A stretch of DNA of 64,000 bases. It comes from Cichorium intybus. Taxonomy: Eukaryota > Streptophyta > Magnoliopsida > Asterales > Asteraceae. A program made the translations under genes and the position numbers. Below, piece after piece: positions 12,208-23,583 of the stretch. The number at the start of each line of letters is the position of its first letter. Positions within the stretch are counted from its first letter, which is position 1. The stretch covers positions 65,487,382-65,551,381 of the forward strand of contig CM042016.1 in the NCBI GenBank assembly GCA_023525715.1, in the 5' to 3' direction. The notes under the pieces are model-generated. The model was not told where the DNA came from. It saw only the letters and a list, made by a program, of their open reading frames with translations, and made no database searches.

Positions 12208-14055
12208 TGTAACATCCCAAAATTTTAGGGTAAAATTAAAAAAAATTTTAAACGAACACTTCAATATAAGAAAAGCCACTTAATTAATTTTCATAAAATT
12301 CCATAAATTATAAGTTTAATGAAAACACCCCAGGATTAACAGAAGTTAACGAAAAGACAATATAGCAGAATATTAATTCAAAAACAGTCCTCCAATGAAG
12401 CAGCACAGTGTATACACGTCACGCCTTGCCATCCATGGTACCTGATGTACCTGAAACAGTAGTTTATATAGGGAAAGGGTAAGCACGGAGCTTAGTGAGT
12501 TCCTTAAAATACCATACGATCCATCACATAACATACAACACATCATAACCATTCATATGTCTGTGAGACTCGCGGGCTATCCCTGTTCTGCTGAAGACTC
12601 ACGGGCAGTTCCCGTTCTGTCTTATTGCTCGCAGGCTTTTCCCGTTCCGTCTAATGACTCGCAGGCTATTCCCGTTCCGCCTATTGGCTCGCAGGTTATC
12701 CCGTTCCGTCTAATGACTCGCAGGCTATTCCCGTTCCGCCTATTGGCTCGCGGGCTATCCCGTTCCGTCCACAAACAATCATTATCATAGCAATAATTCA
12801 TACAATTATCATAACAGGTAAGATCACCTTAGTCTAACATATCTTCCTTCCTACGCATGCAATAACACCTATAGTATAGTGAGAAGACTCACCTGATTAT
12901 AGTTGACTATTTCGTTTATCTTTCTCGGCTTTGTATTTCCTTCAACTTTAACTGTTAACATAATAAGAAATCTATCATTTCTTAATCCTTAACTATATTG
13001 TAGTCGTATCATTAAACCCTTCAGTAATTCCAATATGATACTCCATGATTTATCAAGTAAAGAACAGCCAGGTAGAAGATTAGATGGGGTGGCAGGATCC
13101 TTTCAGCATTTTAGCCTTTCGGAAAATCCAACAACCAGATCCCAAGTAATCGGCCTAGTCACCGTCCTCGTAAGTAAATCAATCGGTATTATTTTCGGAA
13201 TTACGAATTGTTATAATAACGACATTTTAAGGTTTTTGTTTACTATTTTTAGAAATGAGTATAATATAACATATGTTATACTTATTAAATATTCTACTTC
13301 TTAACACAAAAACTATTTTACAATACCTAATTAAGCTATAGAAAAGTTTGTAGTTACCTTATGACCAGTCGTCGGAACCTATAACTTCTTCGCTAGGCTT
13401 TTGAGCTTCCTTCCACTCACTTCTTACACTCTAGTGCTTAGAAACCTCTATATATTGGATTGAGATTTGTTGGTGTGGTTTATGAGATGTTTTGGGGGGT
13501 ATTTATACTTGAATTCTAGAATAAAAAATGGCATGACACTTTTGACAAAAGATTTTAATAATATAATTTTGTTGAAATTAAAGGCCTTCTAGAATCAGTC
13601 TGTTCAAGACTGGTTTAGCCGATCTTAAACCCATTAAATTCACGTTTTTATTTGATATTCAGAAAATTCGTCTCAATACCTTTTCAGGGATGTATTTTAC
13701 GTATTTATACGATTTTTCTATGATTTATTATGAATTTTGTAAAACAAACTATCTAATCTGTCAATTCCGAACTAATCAGTAAAGATTGCATTTTTTACCA
13801 TAGATAATGTCATTTTCAAGCTTACTATTATTTTTGGTAATTGTACTAGACTTAATTTGTAAACTTTGTGCACTGGTTTGAGGTCCAAATGATTTTTCTA
13901 GAATTAATTATGATTTTTCTAAAAACCACACAAAATGCTGATTTTCATATGAAATTGTAACTAAAATTTTTCTTAGCTTTATAACTACCAATGATCATAT
14001 AATTCCTAACACTCTTATTTTAAGTATATGTTATATTCAGGATACGGGTCTTACA
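12208..14055 (-). mobile_element. Right (5') LTR of element C
   Basis: 1,848 bp, same length as the left LTR and about 99% identical by eye (for example G/A near 12367, and a few changes near 13250, 13735 and 13855). Followed by the target duplication TGAAT and then the continuation of LTR1 of A. Confidence 0.92.
12558..12772. repeat. GC-rich tandem repeats in the right LTR of C
   Basis: Second copy of the array at 6966-7180, with the same number and order of units. Confidence 0.85.
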
Positions 14056-14159
14056 TGAATTTGCGTAAATGAAGAAGTGATCGCAGCCCACAGAGACGGG
14101 AAAGGGTTAAAGGCTGATTTTAAATGGTTATTGACCAAAATGCCCTTATTTTCAGACTT

Positions 14160-14277
14160 AAGACTAAGACGAGTCATCTTAGTCTAAATTTCACATGATT
14201 TTATAAGACTAAGACGAGTCCTCTTAGTCTAAATTTTACTTGATTTTATAAGACTAAGACGAGTCCTCAGTCTAGAG
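14160..14277. repeat. Palindromic tandem repeats in LTR1 of A
   Basis: Three units of about 50-55 bp, each centred on AGACTAAGACGAGTC with TCTTAGTCT complementing AGACTAAGA. The third unit is shortened. The same array is in LTR2 (45713-45835). Confidence 0.8.
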
Positions 14278-14827
14278 AAATTTACAGCTTTTCTCTTTAT
14301 TTTTCTTTTGACTTCGCAGGGGCATAACTTCTTCGTACGAAATCAAAAACTTGCAAACTTTATACCTTTAGAAAGGTGGGAACGAGCTCTACATCCTTCC
14401 CCTACTGAGTTTCGTCTGAATCTTACCGGATTTCAAGTTATTAACCCTTGAAAATGACTCCTTGGTCATTTTTATCACTTTTGGGCCATTTTAAAACCTC
14501 CATAACTCCTTCGTTACAACTCCAAATGGCCTGATTCTTTTTTCCTATATTCTTGTTATGTCAAATACTACCAAAGTCACATTGATGACCTTTTTCCTAA
14601 TTCCTTTTAGAATTCGAGATATTCATTTCTAAAGATTGCTAAATAAAATTTTCACTTTAGGTCCTTTATGCGATTTCATCTTTTACTCGGGTTCATATAT
14701 TATTATTGTTTTACTAAAGTTACTTTCTCACTACTATAAAGTAATTATGATACTTTTATGCACATATAAAATATTAGATTTATAGAATACTAAATTCATA
14801 TAACTCAAGAAAGTTTTAGTTGTCACA

Positions 14828-14844
14828 ATTACCTCCCCCTTAAG
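14828..14844 (-). other. Polypurine tract of element A, internal region 1
   Basis: Minus-strand CTTAAGGGGGAGGTAAT next to the LTR1 end. Element A internal region 2 has the matching site at 46380. Confidence 0.8.
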
Positions 14845-14848
14845 TGGA

Positions 14849-16516
14849 TTACATGCTCGGAATCGAATTATAGTCCACAAGATTGGGGTATCTTCTCATC
14901 ATTTCATCCTTTGTTTCCCAAGTAAGATTGGCACCAAGAGAATGCCTCCATTTGACTAAGACTAAGTCAATTTCCTTATTCCTTAACTTCTTGGTCTTGA
15001 GTTCCAAAATTGCTTCAGGTTCTTCCACCAATCTCTTGTTATCATCAACCTTCAACTCCTTCCAAGGAATTGTCAATTCCTCCTTTCCAAAATACTTCTT
15101 CAAGTAACTCACGTGAAAAGTATCATGAATACCTTGAAGCTCTTGTAGTAGCTCCAATTTGAAAGCTTGTGTACCAACAACCTGTGAGATTTTAAAAGGG
15201 CCAACATATCTTGGACTCAACTTGCCTTTTTTACTGAACCTCATCACCCCTTTCCAAGGTGAAAGTTTCAGCATTACCAAGTCTCCTACATTCAAGTCAT
15301 AAGGTCTTTGCTTTAAGCTTACATAACTTCTCTGTCGATCCTGGGCCACCTTCATATTTGTTTGTATGACCTTGATCTTTTCATTAGTGACTGCAACAAT
15401 ATCGGGACCCGTAAGTTTATTCTCTCCGTCTTCAAGCCAACAAAGGGGAGTTCTACACTTCCTTTCATACAACGCCTCAAAAGGTGGCATTCCAATGCTT
15501 GAGTGGTAGCTATTATTGTAGGAGAATTCAGCTAAGGGTAGATGATCATCCCATCTCCCGCCAAAATCAATCACACATGCACGAAGCATGTCTTCCAATG
15601 TTTGGATAGTTCTTTCGCTTTGACCATCAGTTTGGGGGTGATAAGCTGTACTCAAGTGTAATTTTGACCCTAACGCTTCTTGCAGTGCTTGCCAAAACCT
15701 CGGGGTGAATCTAGCATCTCGATCTGACACTATAGTCAATGGTGCCCCATGAAGTCTCACCACTTCATCCGCATAGATCTTAGCAAGCTCTTTTAGAGGA
15801 GTAGTCTCCTTAATAGCCAGGAAGAGTGCACTTTTGGTTAATCTGTCAACAATGACCCATATGACATTATGTCCTCTGCTCGTTCTTGGCAATCCCATGA
15901 CAAAGTCCATAGTAGCATCATCCCATTTCCCAGCTGGGATCTGAAGTGATTGTATCTTTCCGTACGGTACTTGGTGCTCTGCCTTGACTTGAGCACAAGT
16001 GGAACATTTGGAGATGTACTTTACTATTCTTGGCTTCATTCCAGGCCACCAAAATTGGCTTCTTAAGTCCCGATACATTTTAGTTCCTCCTGGATGGATG
16101 GAATACTTGGATTTGTGGGAATCATCCAAGACCACTTTCCGCATTCCACCATGCTTAGGGACCCAAATTCGCCCTTTGCACGTTTTCAACCCTTGAGTGT
16201 TTGATTCGAATTCCATCTTCTTTCCAAGCTTTTCCTTCTTAACATTTTCTTCCTTCATGGCATCATTTTGCGCTTCTTTAATTCTTTGAATTAAACTTGA
16301 AACCACTTCAATTCTCATGGATCTTCCTTTCACTGTTCTTTCACGGACCTTTCGACTTAAGGCATCAGCCACCACATTGGCCTTCCCTTCGTGATAGATA
16401 ATTTCACAGTCGTAATCGTTAATGAGCTCTATCCAGCGGCTTTGCCTCATATTCAACTCTTTTTGGGGGAAAATATATTGAAGACTTTTATGGTCCGTAT
16501 ACAACTTGCATTTGGT
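14849..16516 (-). pseudogene. Element A pol, part 3: RNase H end, integrase, chromodomain-like tail
   Basis: Open for 551 codons from the Met at 16504, but separated from its upstream part by the insertion of D. Visible in order: TDHKSLQY and VVADALSRK (RNase H end); H-H-C-C zinc site of integrase with C167 and C170 (CSTC); catalytic triad D200, D261, E297 (61 then 36 residues apart); QTDGQSERT; and a C-terminal segment [19 protein letters not shown]...LTWETKDEM, which resembles the chromodomain of Tekay/Del-type chromoviruses. This stretch alone would encode an intact integrase, but it has no start of its own in the element. Gypsy assignment is secure; the clade is from motif resemblance. 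Confidence 0.88.
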
Positions 16517-16521
16517 CCCAT

Positions 16522-16862
16522 TGTTAGTTCAATATGCCCAAGGATGATCATAAAATGATATTACTAATAATACATGATCCTATAGGGTCACACCAACAAC
16601 AACTTTGACACCAATTGATCATTTAGAATGTTAAATTTGATTTAACATCAAATGATACTAAACTTGCAATTTAATCTTGTAGGTTATTATTATTTGAGGT
16701 AAATAATAATAACTACAAAATTAAAGGTTGATTAGTAATTCATATGTGATGAATTAATTAAGTGTAACAATTAAATTGTTTAAATTGTTAAACGATTTAA
16801 TTGATTTATAATTAAGCCTTTTATTTAATTTAATTGGTAAATTAAATAAAAAATATATATTG

Positions 16863-16959
<97 letters not shown>

Positions 16960-17670
16960 TACAATTAAGATTGTATATTTAGATGGTTTATTTATATATA
17001 TAATTATGGGTTAAATGTTATCCCATTAAAGAAATAAGAAGATGTATTATTTATAAGCTTATAATTATCTAAGTTTTATAAATAATAACAACCCACTAGC
17101 ACTTCATTAGTCGTCATAAAATCAGCCATATTGGAAGGAAAAGAATGCATTAAGAACTTATAATAGGTGGAAGATGCTTTGTGTCTTCTAGCTTTTGATT
17201 ATAGAAATCAAATGGAACTTTCTTTTAAGCTAGTTGCATGTGCATTTCTTTTCTTTTGTGTGATATATGTTGGCCGAGATTTAGAGGTGTGTTTGTGATT
17301 ATTCTTGCTTCAAAAATCAGCCAAAGAAACTCCCTAAAAGCTCTCTTGATAGTTAGCAAAAATTAGATTTTTGTTTCACAAGAAAAGGAGTTCTATCTTG
17401 CAAGTTGTGGAACTAGCATTCAAGGGTGTTCAAGCTTGTGGTGGATCAACTATAGAGGGATTCTAACTTGATTCCTAGCTATCAAAATCATCCAAACCAA
17501 ACCCAAGAACAAAGGTTATGATCTTGAACTTAATCTATGTTTGTTCTTCATCTTATCTCTACATGCATGTAGCATGATCCTCTTGAAAATGGAATTTGTG
17601 TTCATGATTTTATGCTTCCGTTGCAAACTCATGTTTTTGAAACTAATTACATGAACTATGATTTCCAACA
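16522..17670 (+). mobile_element. 5' LTR of element D
   Basis: 1,149 bp, TGTTAGTTC to TTTCCAACA. Contains a long (AT)n run at about 16860-16954. Followed at once by the PBS. Confidence 0.92.
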
Positions 17671-17685
17671 ATTGGTATCAGAGCC
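17671..17685 (+). other. Primer binding site of element D
   Basis: ATTGGTATCAGAGCC, the initiator-Met-tRNA type, one base after the LTR. Confidence 0.9.
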
Positions 17686-19590
17686 ATGGCTATATTGCAT
17701 GTTTAGATAATAAGTTTATTTGGATAAACTTGGTTTTTGGAAGCCATGAATGTTCATCTTCTTGAATGAAAGTTTCATGCATGGCTTCTTTGGCAACATG
17801 CAAATATATAATCTATGATTTTATGTAACCAACTATATTTTATGTATGCATGCATTTGGTTACATATATGTTGCCTTAGAAAAACAAAGTGTTGATTTTC
17901 TTATGATTTTATGTGATAAAATGGTGCATAAACAAGCCAAGGACCATATGATGCATGTTTTGTGTTTGTATTCGATATGGTTGTAATCTATTCATTTATT
18001 CAAATGGTTTGTAATAATAATTAGTTATTTCCTTCTTAATATTCATTTTGTAAATATTAGAATAGTTGTATTTTATTTATTTCACAAAATGTAACAAGAG
18101 AAGGAAGTAAAAGACCAAGAGAAGATTGCACCCAACAGCAGCACTTTCTGAAGAGCTGCTGTCCAGATTTCAAAATTGTTTTGGAAGTGTTTTAAAAATT
18201 CATATGTTGGTCATTTGGTGATATACTTGTTGGTAACTTTAATATCTAGTATATACATTAAGTTTCAACAAGTATTAGCATCAATATAGCCAAGAATGAA
18301 TTGAAAAATGCTACAAAAAACCACAAAAACTTTCTTCCTGCTGCCCTATATTTCACAACTTTCATGGGGGCAGAAGAAAATTCATAACTCACTCCATGAA
18401 GTTAAGAAATGGTGGTTCAAGTGTCATTTGGTGATATAAGAAGCTTGGCAAAATTTTAGCCAAATCAAAGATCATTTGGTTGAGTTTTTGTCACCTTTTT
18501 GTCCCTAGGTTTGGACTTGATATTTCATGTATGGCTCACATGAAATATCAAACTAGTTGGCTTGTGTTTATGCACCCATGCATGCTTGTGATGATTGAAT
18601 GTTTTATTATGTTATGTTGTGGATGAAAATAAGATTTTGCATGCTAGACAACCTAGATAATTAAACATAATCATCAAGGAGTTTGTATTTTTCAAAAGTT
18701 GACATTTAAAACATAAGATGTGATAAAATTGGTTTTATTAAAATGGGTTTTGTTATAAAACCTATTAAGTTAAGTTTTGAAAATGATTGAAACAAGAAAT
18801 AAAATGGAGATTTTATGAACTCTTACAAACTCCAACCCTAAGTAATAATGGTAATTATTTAGGATTATAAATTGGTTCTAATATATGTGATCAAACTCAA
18901 ACTTAATATTGGATATTAATTGTAATCTTGACCACAAACAAAGAATCAATAAAATGGAGATTTTATGATTAAGGAACCAATTAACAAAATAAGATTTAAT
19001 GGTACCATTTTCATTGGATGCATGCAATCTACATGATACCATATGTTTTTCAAAATTAGAATTGTAAAACATTCAAATCCCTTATGAAATACGAATCAAT
19101 GCCGTCCCTCTTAAAGACACACATGTATCACTTGTATTTCATTGTGGGATAAAGGATACCTAACCACTTGGAATCTTCTTGTGATACAAGAAGTAGTTTT
19201 GCAATATTGATGGGATAAAGGACACCTAACCATTAATAGTTGTCAAAACTACACGTCCGTTTAAGTAGGATGATTCGTTTGGAAATCTCTTGTGATAAAG
19301 GTCACCTAAGCATTAGAAATCCAAGGCATAGATGGGATCAAACATGCCAAACTTATAAATGTTATAATGGGATCCCATAACTCTAGAAATTATATTTGGA
19401 TATAATTGGTAAACCGTTACCTACCTTGTTGATTCGAATAAGCGGGATAAAGGATACCTAACCACTTATTCGTGATGCAACTTGGATTCTAGACCTTAAT
19501 TAATTAAAGTTTATGAAACAAGAAAGGGTATTAATTATTAAGGACTTAATATCATAATTTACTAAATAGAACCTTGTTAAAATTTTGTAG
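17686..19590 (+). mobile_element. Leader of element D, 1.9 kb, non-coding
   Basis: No credible ORF. The last 500 bp hold a repeated hairpin array described separately. The gag ATG follows TTTTGTAG, a splice-acceptor-like sequence; G shows the same arrangement. Confidence 0.75.
19100..19480 (+). repeat. Hairpin modules with a conserved loop in the D leader
   Basis: GGGATAAAGGATACCTAACC or a close variant occurs at 19145, 19212, 19292 (shorter) and 19444, with a degenerate copy near 19334. Flanks are complementary where I checked: CGAATAAG before and CTTATTCG after the copy at 19444; GTAGTTTTG before and CAAAACTAC after the copy at 19212; CTTGTAT before and ATACAAG after the copy at 19145. Loop-like core conserved, stems different: this points to RNA structure. 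Confidence 0.75.
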
Positions 19591-19974
19591 ATGGCACCAA
19601 ACAACACACACTCGGCTCCTAACAAAACCTCACTACGGTCTCTCCTTGAAGGAGAAAAACTTAACCATACCAACTTCTTGGATTGGTACCGTAGTGTGAG
19701 AATTGTTCTCAAACAAGAAAAGAAAGAATATGTTCTCAATGAACCACTTCCAGAAGAGCCCCCTGCCATTCCTAAGCCCGCACACGATGCATGGCTTAAA
19801 AAGATGGATGATTCCATCGATGCATCATGCCTCATGTTGGCAACCATGATTCCTGACCTTCAGAAGGATTTGGAGAATCATTCAGCCTATGACATGATTC
19901 ATCAATTAAATGAAATGTTCCAACAACTTTCAAGAACGGAAAGGTTCGAAACTGTTCGGGCTTTCCATGCTTGA
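19591..19974 (+). pseudogene. Element D gag, N-terminal part, ended by an in-frame TGA
   Basis: 127 codons starting MAPNNTHSAP, with NFLDWYRSVRIVLKQEKK, the start of a copia Gag (UBN2/DUF4219-like). The TGA at 19972 lies in the same frame as the next ORF, which opens three bases later with AAG ATG. Related copia Gags have a Cys at that place before K-M-E, so this is a point nonsense change in an otherwise continuous gag-pol frame. Start: first ATG after the leader, directly behind TTTTGTAG. Confidence 0.85.
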
Positions 19975-19977
19975 AAG

Positions 19978-22900
19978 ATGGAGGATGGGCAGTCGGTAAG
20001 CTCTTATGTGCTCAAAATGAAGAGTCACATTGATCATTTGGCACGTCTTGGAGTTGTGATGCCCGAAGAGCTAGCAACGGATATGATCCTTAACTCCTTG
20101 ACAAAGTCCTTTGATCATTTCGTCATGAATTATAACATGAATGGTTTAAATAAGACTATCCCAGAATTACATGGGATGCTAATTATCGCGGAAAAGACTC
20201 TGCCTAAGAAAACCACGCAAGTTCTCATGATCAAGGAAGGTGGCACAAAGAGAACTAGACCCGAACACCCCACCAACTCCAAGGGCAAAGGGAAAGCAAA
20301 AGTTTTCAAAGGTAAGGGCAAGAAAGTTGTCCAACCATCCCATCCGCCCAAGAAGAAGGCAAAGGTTGCCAAAGAAGACACATGCTTTGAATGTGGCAAA
20401 GCTGGGCATTGGAAGAGAAATTGCCCTACGTATCTTGCGGAGTTGAAGATGAAGAAGGCCGGTGAAGTCACTTCAGGTATCTATGTGATAGATCTAGAAC
20501 TTTATAATTTATATCCTAACACATGGGTATTTGATACTGGTTGTGGAACTCACATATGTAATATGTTGCAGGGGTTCAAAAGGAGTAAGCGACTGAAGGC
20601 AAATGAGGTAGTACTTCGGGTTGGAAACAATGCAAGGGTTGCGGTGGATTCAATTGGAAGTTTTGATTTATTACTACCTAATGGCTTGTGTATGACATTG
20701 TTGAATGTTTACTATGTTCCTAGCTTGACTAGGAATATTATTTCGGTTGCTAAATTAAGACAATGTGGATTTGATCTTTCCTTTAATAATGATGATATTT
20801 GCGTTTACAAAAATAATGTATTCTATTTTGAGGCTAGGCCTTTAAATGGAATTTATGAAGTAAACCTTGATGAAAAGACTAACCATGGCTCTTTATACCA
20901 CACTTTCACCAAGAAACCCAAATTTGATTTGAGTCAAACCTATCTATGGCATTGTCGCCTTGGGCATATAAACAAGAATCGCATATCCCAACTTCAAAAG
21001 AGTGGACTTTTGAAGGCAAATGAGAATGACTCATTTGATATATGTGAATCTTGTTTACATGGCAAGATGACTAAAGCTCCTTTCTCCGGAACCAATGAGA
21101 GAGCAAAGGACTTGTTAGGAATCATACATACGGATGTATGTGGTCCTTTCAAGCCAATGACTAGATATGGTGAAAGATATTTCATCACCTTCACTGACGA
21201 CTTTAGTCGTTTTGGATATGTTTATTTGATTAAACATAAACATGAGGCGTTTGAAATGTTCAAAACGTTTCAAAGTGAAGTGGAAAATCAACTCAACAAA
21301 ACAATTAAAGTTCTTCGTTCTGATAGAGGAGGTGAGTACTTAAGTACAAACTTTATGGATCATTGTAAGACTTGTGGAATTGTTTCACAACTTACTCCAC
21401 CTGGAACACCACAACATAATGGTGTGTCTGAGAGGTGGAACCGAACACTATTGGATATGGTTCGATCCATGATGAGTAGAAGTACTCTACCTTTATCTTT
21501 TTGGGGTTATGCTTTACAAACAGCTGCTCGTCTCCTAAACATGGCACCTACTAAGAAGGTAGATAAAACGCCTTATGAGATATGGCATGGAAGGGTTCCA
21601 TCTTTATCCTATCTCAAGGTATGGGGTTGTGAAGCTTATGTTAGACAAGAAGCTTCAAACAAATTAGAACCCCATTCAACTAAATGTATCTTTGTAGGGT
21701 ATCCGAAAGATTGTCTTGGATACTATTTCTACAATCCCATCGAGAATAAGATATTTATTTCTCGAAAAGCTGAATTCCTAGAAAACAAGTTTCTGACGGA
21801 AGAGGCTAGTGGGAGGTTTGTGGAACTTGAGGAACTTCAGGAACCACAACCTGATACACAAGAAGTTGAATCTAACATTCAACAAGAAATTATTGAACCT
21901 GAACAAACAGTTGATCAGGAACAAATTGTAACACAAGGTGTTCGCAAATCTGGTAGGGTTCGAATTGAACCAGAAAGGTATGGTTACCTTTTGATGGAAG
22001 AGGAATGTTATACGATAGATTCTGATGAACCCGTCAACTATCAGAGTGCAATATCAGATCCTGAATCTGATAAATGGCTTGAGGCCATGAACACTGAGAT
22101 GCAATCCATGCACGATAATCAAGTTTGGAACTTGGTTAATCTTCCCACCAATTGTAAGACTGTTGGGAACAAATGGGTTTTCAAGAAGAAAATCGACGTG
22201 GATGGAAATGTTCACACTTTTAACGCTAGACTTGTCGCTAAAGGATACTCACAGACTCATGGTATTGACTATGATGAGACCTTTTCTCCAGTGGCAATGA
22301 TCAAGTTGATTAGGATACTTTTTGCCATAGCCGCGTACTATGATTATGAGATATGGCAAATGGATGTCAAGACCGCTTTCCTTAATGGACACTTATTGGA
22401 AGATGTCTATATGGATCAACCTGAAGGTTTTGTCGATCCCAAGCATCCAAACAAAGTGTGCAAGCTTAAAAGATCTATCTATGGATTAAAGCAAGCATCT
22501 CGAACATGGAACATCCGTTTTGATGAAAAGATTACGAGTTTTGGATTCATCAAAAATGAGGATGACTCCTGTGTTTACAAGAAAGCTAGTGGGAGCATTG
22601 TCATAATCCTAGTATTGTATGTAGATGACATACTTTTATTTGGAAATGACATCCCAACCTTAAAAGGTGTCAAAGCGTTCCTTGAGAGTTGTTTCTCAAT
22701 GAAGGATCTAGGGGAAGTTGCTTATGTATTAGGCATAAAGATCTATAGAGATAGATCTAAGAGACTTATTGGTCTTAGCCAAAGTGTATATATTGATAAA
22801 ATCTTGAAAAGGTTCAAGATGCAAGACTCCAAAAGAGGATTCTTGCCAATGCCGCATGACACCATCCTAAGCAAATCTCAGTGCCCAAACACTAGGACTG

Positions 22901-23583
22901 AACTTGAAAGGATGAAACATGTCCCATATGCTTCGGCAATTGGGTCTATCATGTATGCCATGTTATGCACTAGGCCCGACGTCTCATGTGCCTTAAGTAT
23001 GACTAGTAGGTATCAACAGAACCCAGGTGAAGCCCACTGGACTGCTGTAAAGAACATTCTTAAGTACTTGAGAAGAACTAAAGATATGTTCTTAGTTTAC
23101 GGCGGTTTGGAAGAAAGCTTAAAGGTAAAGGGTTACACTGACGCAAGCTTCCAAACAGATAGGGATGATTCGAAATCTCAATCTGGGTATGTCTTTATTT
23201 TAAATGGAGAAGCCGTGTCTTGGAAGAGTTCCAAACAAGAAGTGATTGCACAATCCACTACAGAATCAGAATATGTTGCTGCTTCAGAAGCTGCTCAAGA
23301 AGCTGTCTGGATGAGAAAGTTCATAGAAGATCTAGGGGTTGTTCATTCCATTCGGGACCCTATAGAAATCTTCTGTGACAATCTAGGTGCTATAGCTCAA
23401 GCAAAGGAACCTAGATTGCATCAAAAAACCAAACACATTCACCGAAGGTATAACTACATTAGACATGAAGTTAAGAATGGTGAAATAAGTATTCACAAGG
23501 TTCATATAGATCAAAATTTGGCAGACCCATTCACGAAACCTTTACCCCAAACTAAGCATGAAAGTCATGCTAAGGGTATATGA
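19978..23583 (+). CDS. Element D gag-pol polyprotein, 1,201 codons
   Basis: In order: rest of Gag (MEDGQSVSSYVLKMKSHI); CCHC zinc knuckle C136-C149 (CFECGKAGHWKRNC); protease motif D-T-G at D186; GAG pre-integrase and integrase HHCC (HCRLGH...CESCLHGK); integrase core D386, D449, E485 (spacing 63 and 36); reverse transcriptase with YVDD at 881-884; RNase H (TDASFQTDRDDSKSQSGYVF, TTESEYVAASEA). All catalytic residues checked are present and there is no internal stop. Full length relative to copia pol, lacking only the gag start upstream of the TGA. It supplies cDNA synthesis and integration for its family and could act on non-autonomous relatives with the same ends. Confidence 0.93.
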   Translation: MEDGQSVSSYVLKMKSHIDHLARLGVVMPEELATDMILNSLTKSFDHFVMNYNMNGLNKTIPELHGMLIIAEKTLPKKTTQVLMIKEGGTKRTRPEHPTNSKGKGKAKVFKGKGKKVVQPSHPPKKKAKVAKEDTCFECGKAGHWKRNCPTYLAELKMKKAGEVTSGIYVIDLELYNLYPNTWVFDTGCGTHICNMLQGFKRSKRLKANEVVLRVGNNARVAVDSIGSFDLLLPNGLCMTLLNVYYVPSLTRNIISVAKLRQCGFDLSFNNDDICVYKNNVFYFEARPLNGIYEVNLDEKTNHGSLYHTFTKKPKFDLSQTYLWHCRLGHINKNRISQLQKSGLLKANENDSFDICESCLHGKMTKAPFSGTNERAKDLLGIIHTDVCGPFKPMTRYGERYFITFTDDFSRFGYVYLIKHKHEAFEMFKTFQSEVENQLNKTIKVLRSDRGGEYLSTNFMDHCKTCGIVSQLTPPGTPQHNGVSERWNRTLLDMVRSMMSRSTLPLSFWGYALQTAARLLNMAPTKKVDKTPYEIWHGRVPSLSYLKVWGCEAYVRQEASNKLEPHSTKCIFVGYPKDCLGYYFYNPIENKIFISRKAEFLENKFLTEEASGRFVELEELQEPQPDTQEVESNIQQEIIEPEQTVDQEQIVTQGVRKSGRVRIEPERYGYLLMEEECYTIDSDEPVNYQSAISDPESDKWLEAMNTEMQSMHDNQVWNLVNLPTNCKTVGNKWVFKKKIDVDGNVHTFNARLVAKGYSQTHGIDYDETFSPVAMIKLIRILFAIAAYYDYEIWQMDVKTAFLNGHLLEDVYMDQPEGFVDPKHPNKVCKLKRSIYGLKQASRTWNIRFDEKITSFGFIKNEDDSCVYKKASGSIVIILVLYVDDILLFGNDIPTLKGVKAFLESCFSMKDLGEVAYVLGIKIYRDRSKRLIGLSQSVYIDKILKRFKMQDSKRGFLPMPHDTILSKSQCPNTRTELERMKHVPYASAIGSIMYAMLCTRPDVSCALSMTSRYQQNPGEAHWTAVKNILKYLRRTKDMFLVYGGLEESLKVKGYTDASFQTDRDDSKSQSGYVFILNGEAVSWKSSKQEVIAQSTTESEYVAASEAAQEAVWMRKFIEDLGVVHSIRDPIEIFCDNLGAIAQAKEPRLHQKTKHIHRRYNYIRHEVKNGEISIHKVHIDQNLADPFTKPLPQTKHESHAKGI

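Larger units (their letters stand above)
6616..14055 (-). mobile_element. Non-autonomous LTR retrotransposon C carrying an RKD gene
   Basis: Complete 7,440-bp element: two LTRs of exactly 1,848 bp, target duplication TGAAT on both sides (6611-6615 and 14056-14060), polypurine tract at 8464 and PBS at 12193-12207, which sets the element on the minus strand. The uninterrupted target is seen in LTR2 near 45611-45620. The 3.7-kb internal region has no gag, protease, RT, RNase H or integrase; its only credible gene is the plus-strand RWP-RK gene at 9329-10668. By eye the LTRs differ at roughly 20 positions (about 1%), so insertion was recent. It must have been mobilised by proteins from another, probably gypsy, element, because LTR ends, PBS and PPT resemble those of A and E. 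Confidence 0.9.
4381..14827 (-). mobile_element. LTR1 (3' LTR) of element A, interrupted by element C
   Basis: Starts TGTAACGCCCC and ends TTGTCACA, with a polypurine tract immediately to the right. Without C and one target copy it is about 3.0 kb. It aligns with LTR2 (28655-29163, then 43986-46379). It contains an array of roughly 40-60-bp units ending in TGCCAAAA (about 5350-5580), a GC-rich patch near 6360-6500, and three palindromic tandem units at 14160-14277. The short ORFs in it (such as 6322-6636) are not credible genes. Relative to LTR1, LTR2 lacks about 90 bp between two TTTCAAAT repeats (5289 and 5379). Confidence 0.85.

Noticed and set aside
6616..14055. Two independent LTR insertions flanking a resident RKD host gene
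   Set aside because: The outer TGAAT duplication matches the intact site in LTR2 of A, LTRs are equal in length, and PBS and PPT lie on the inner sides, so it is one element.
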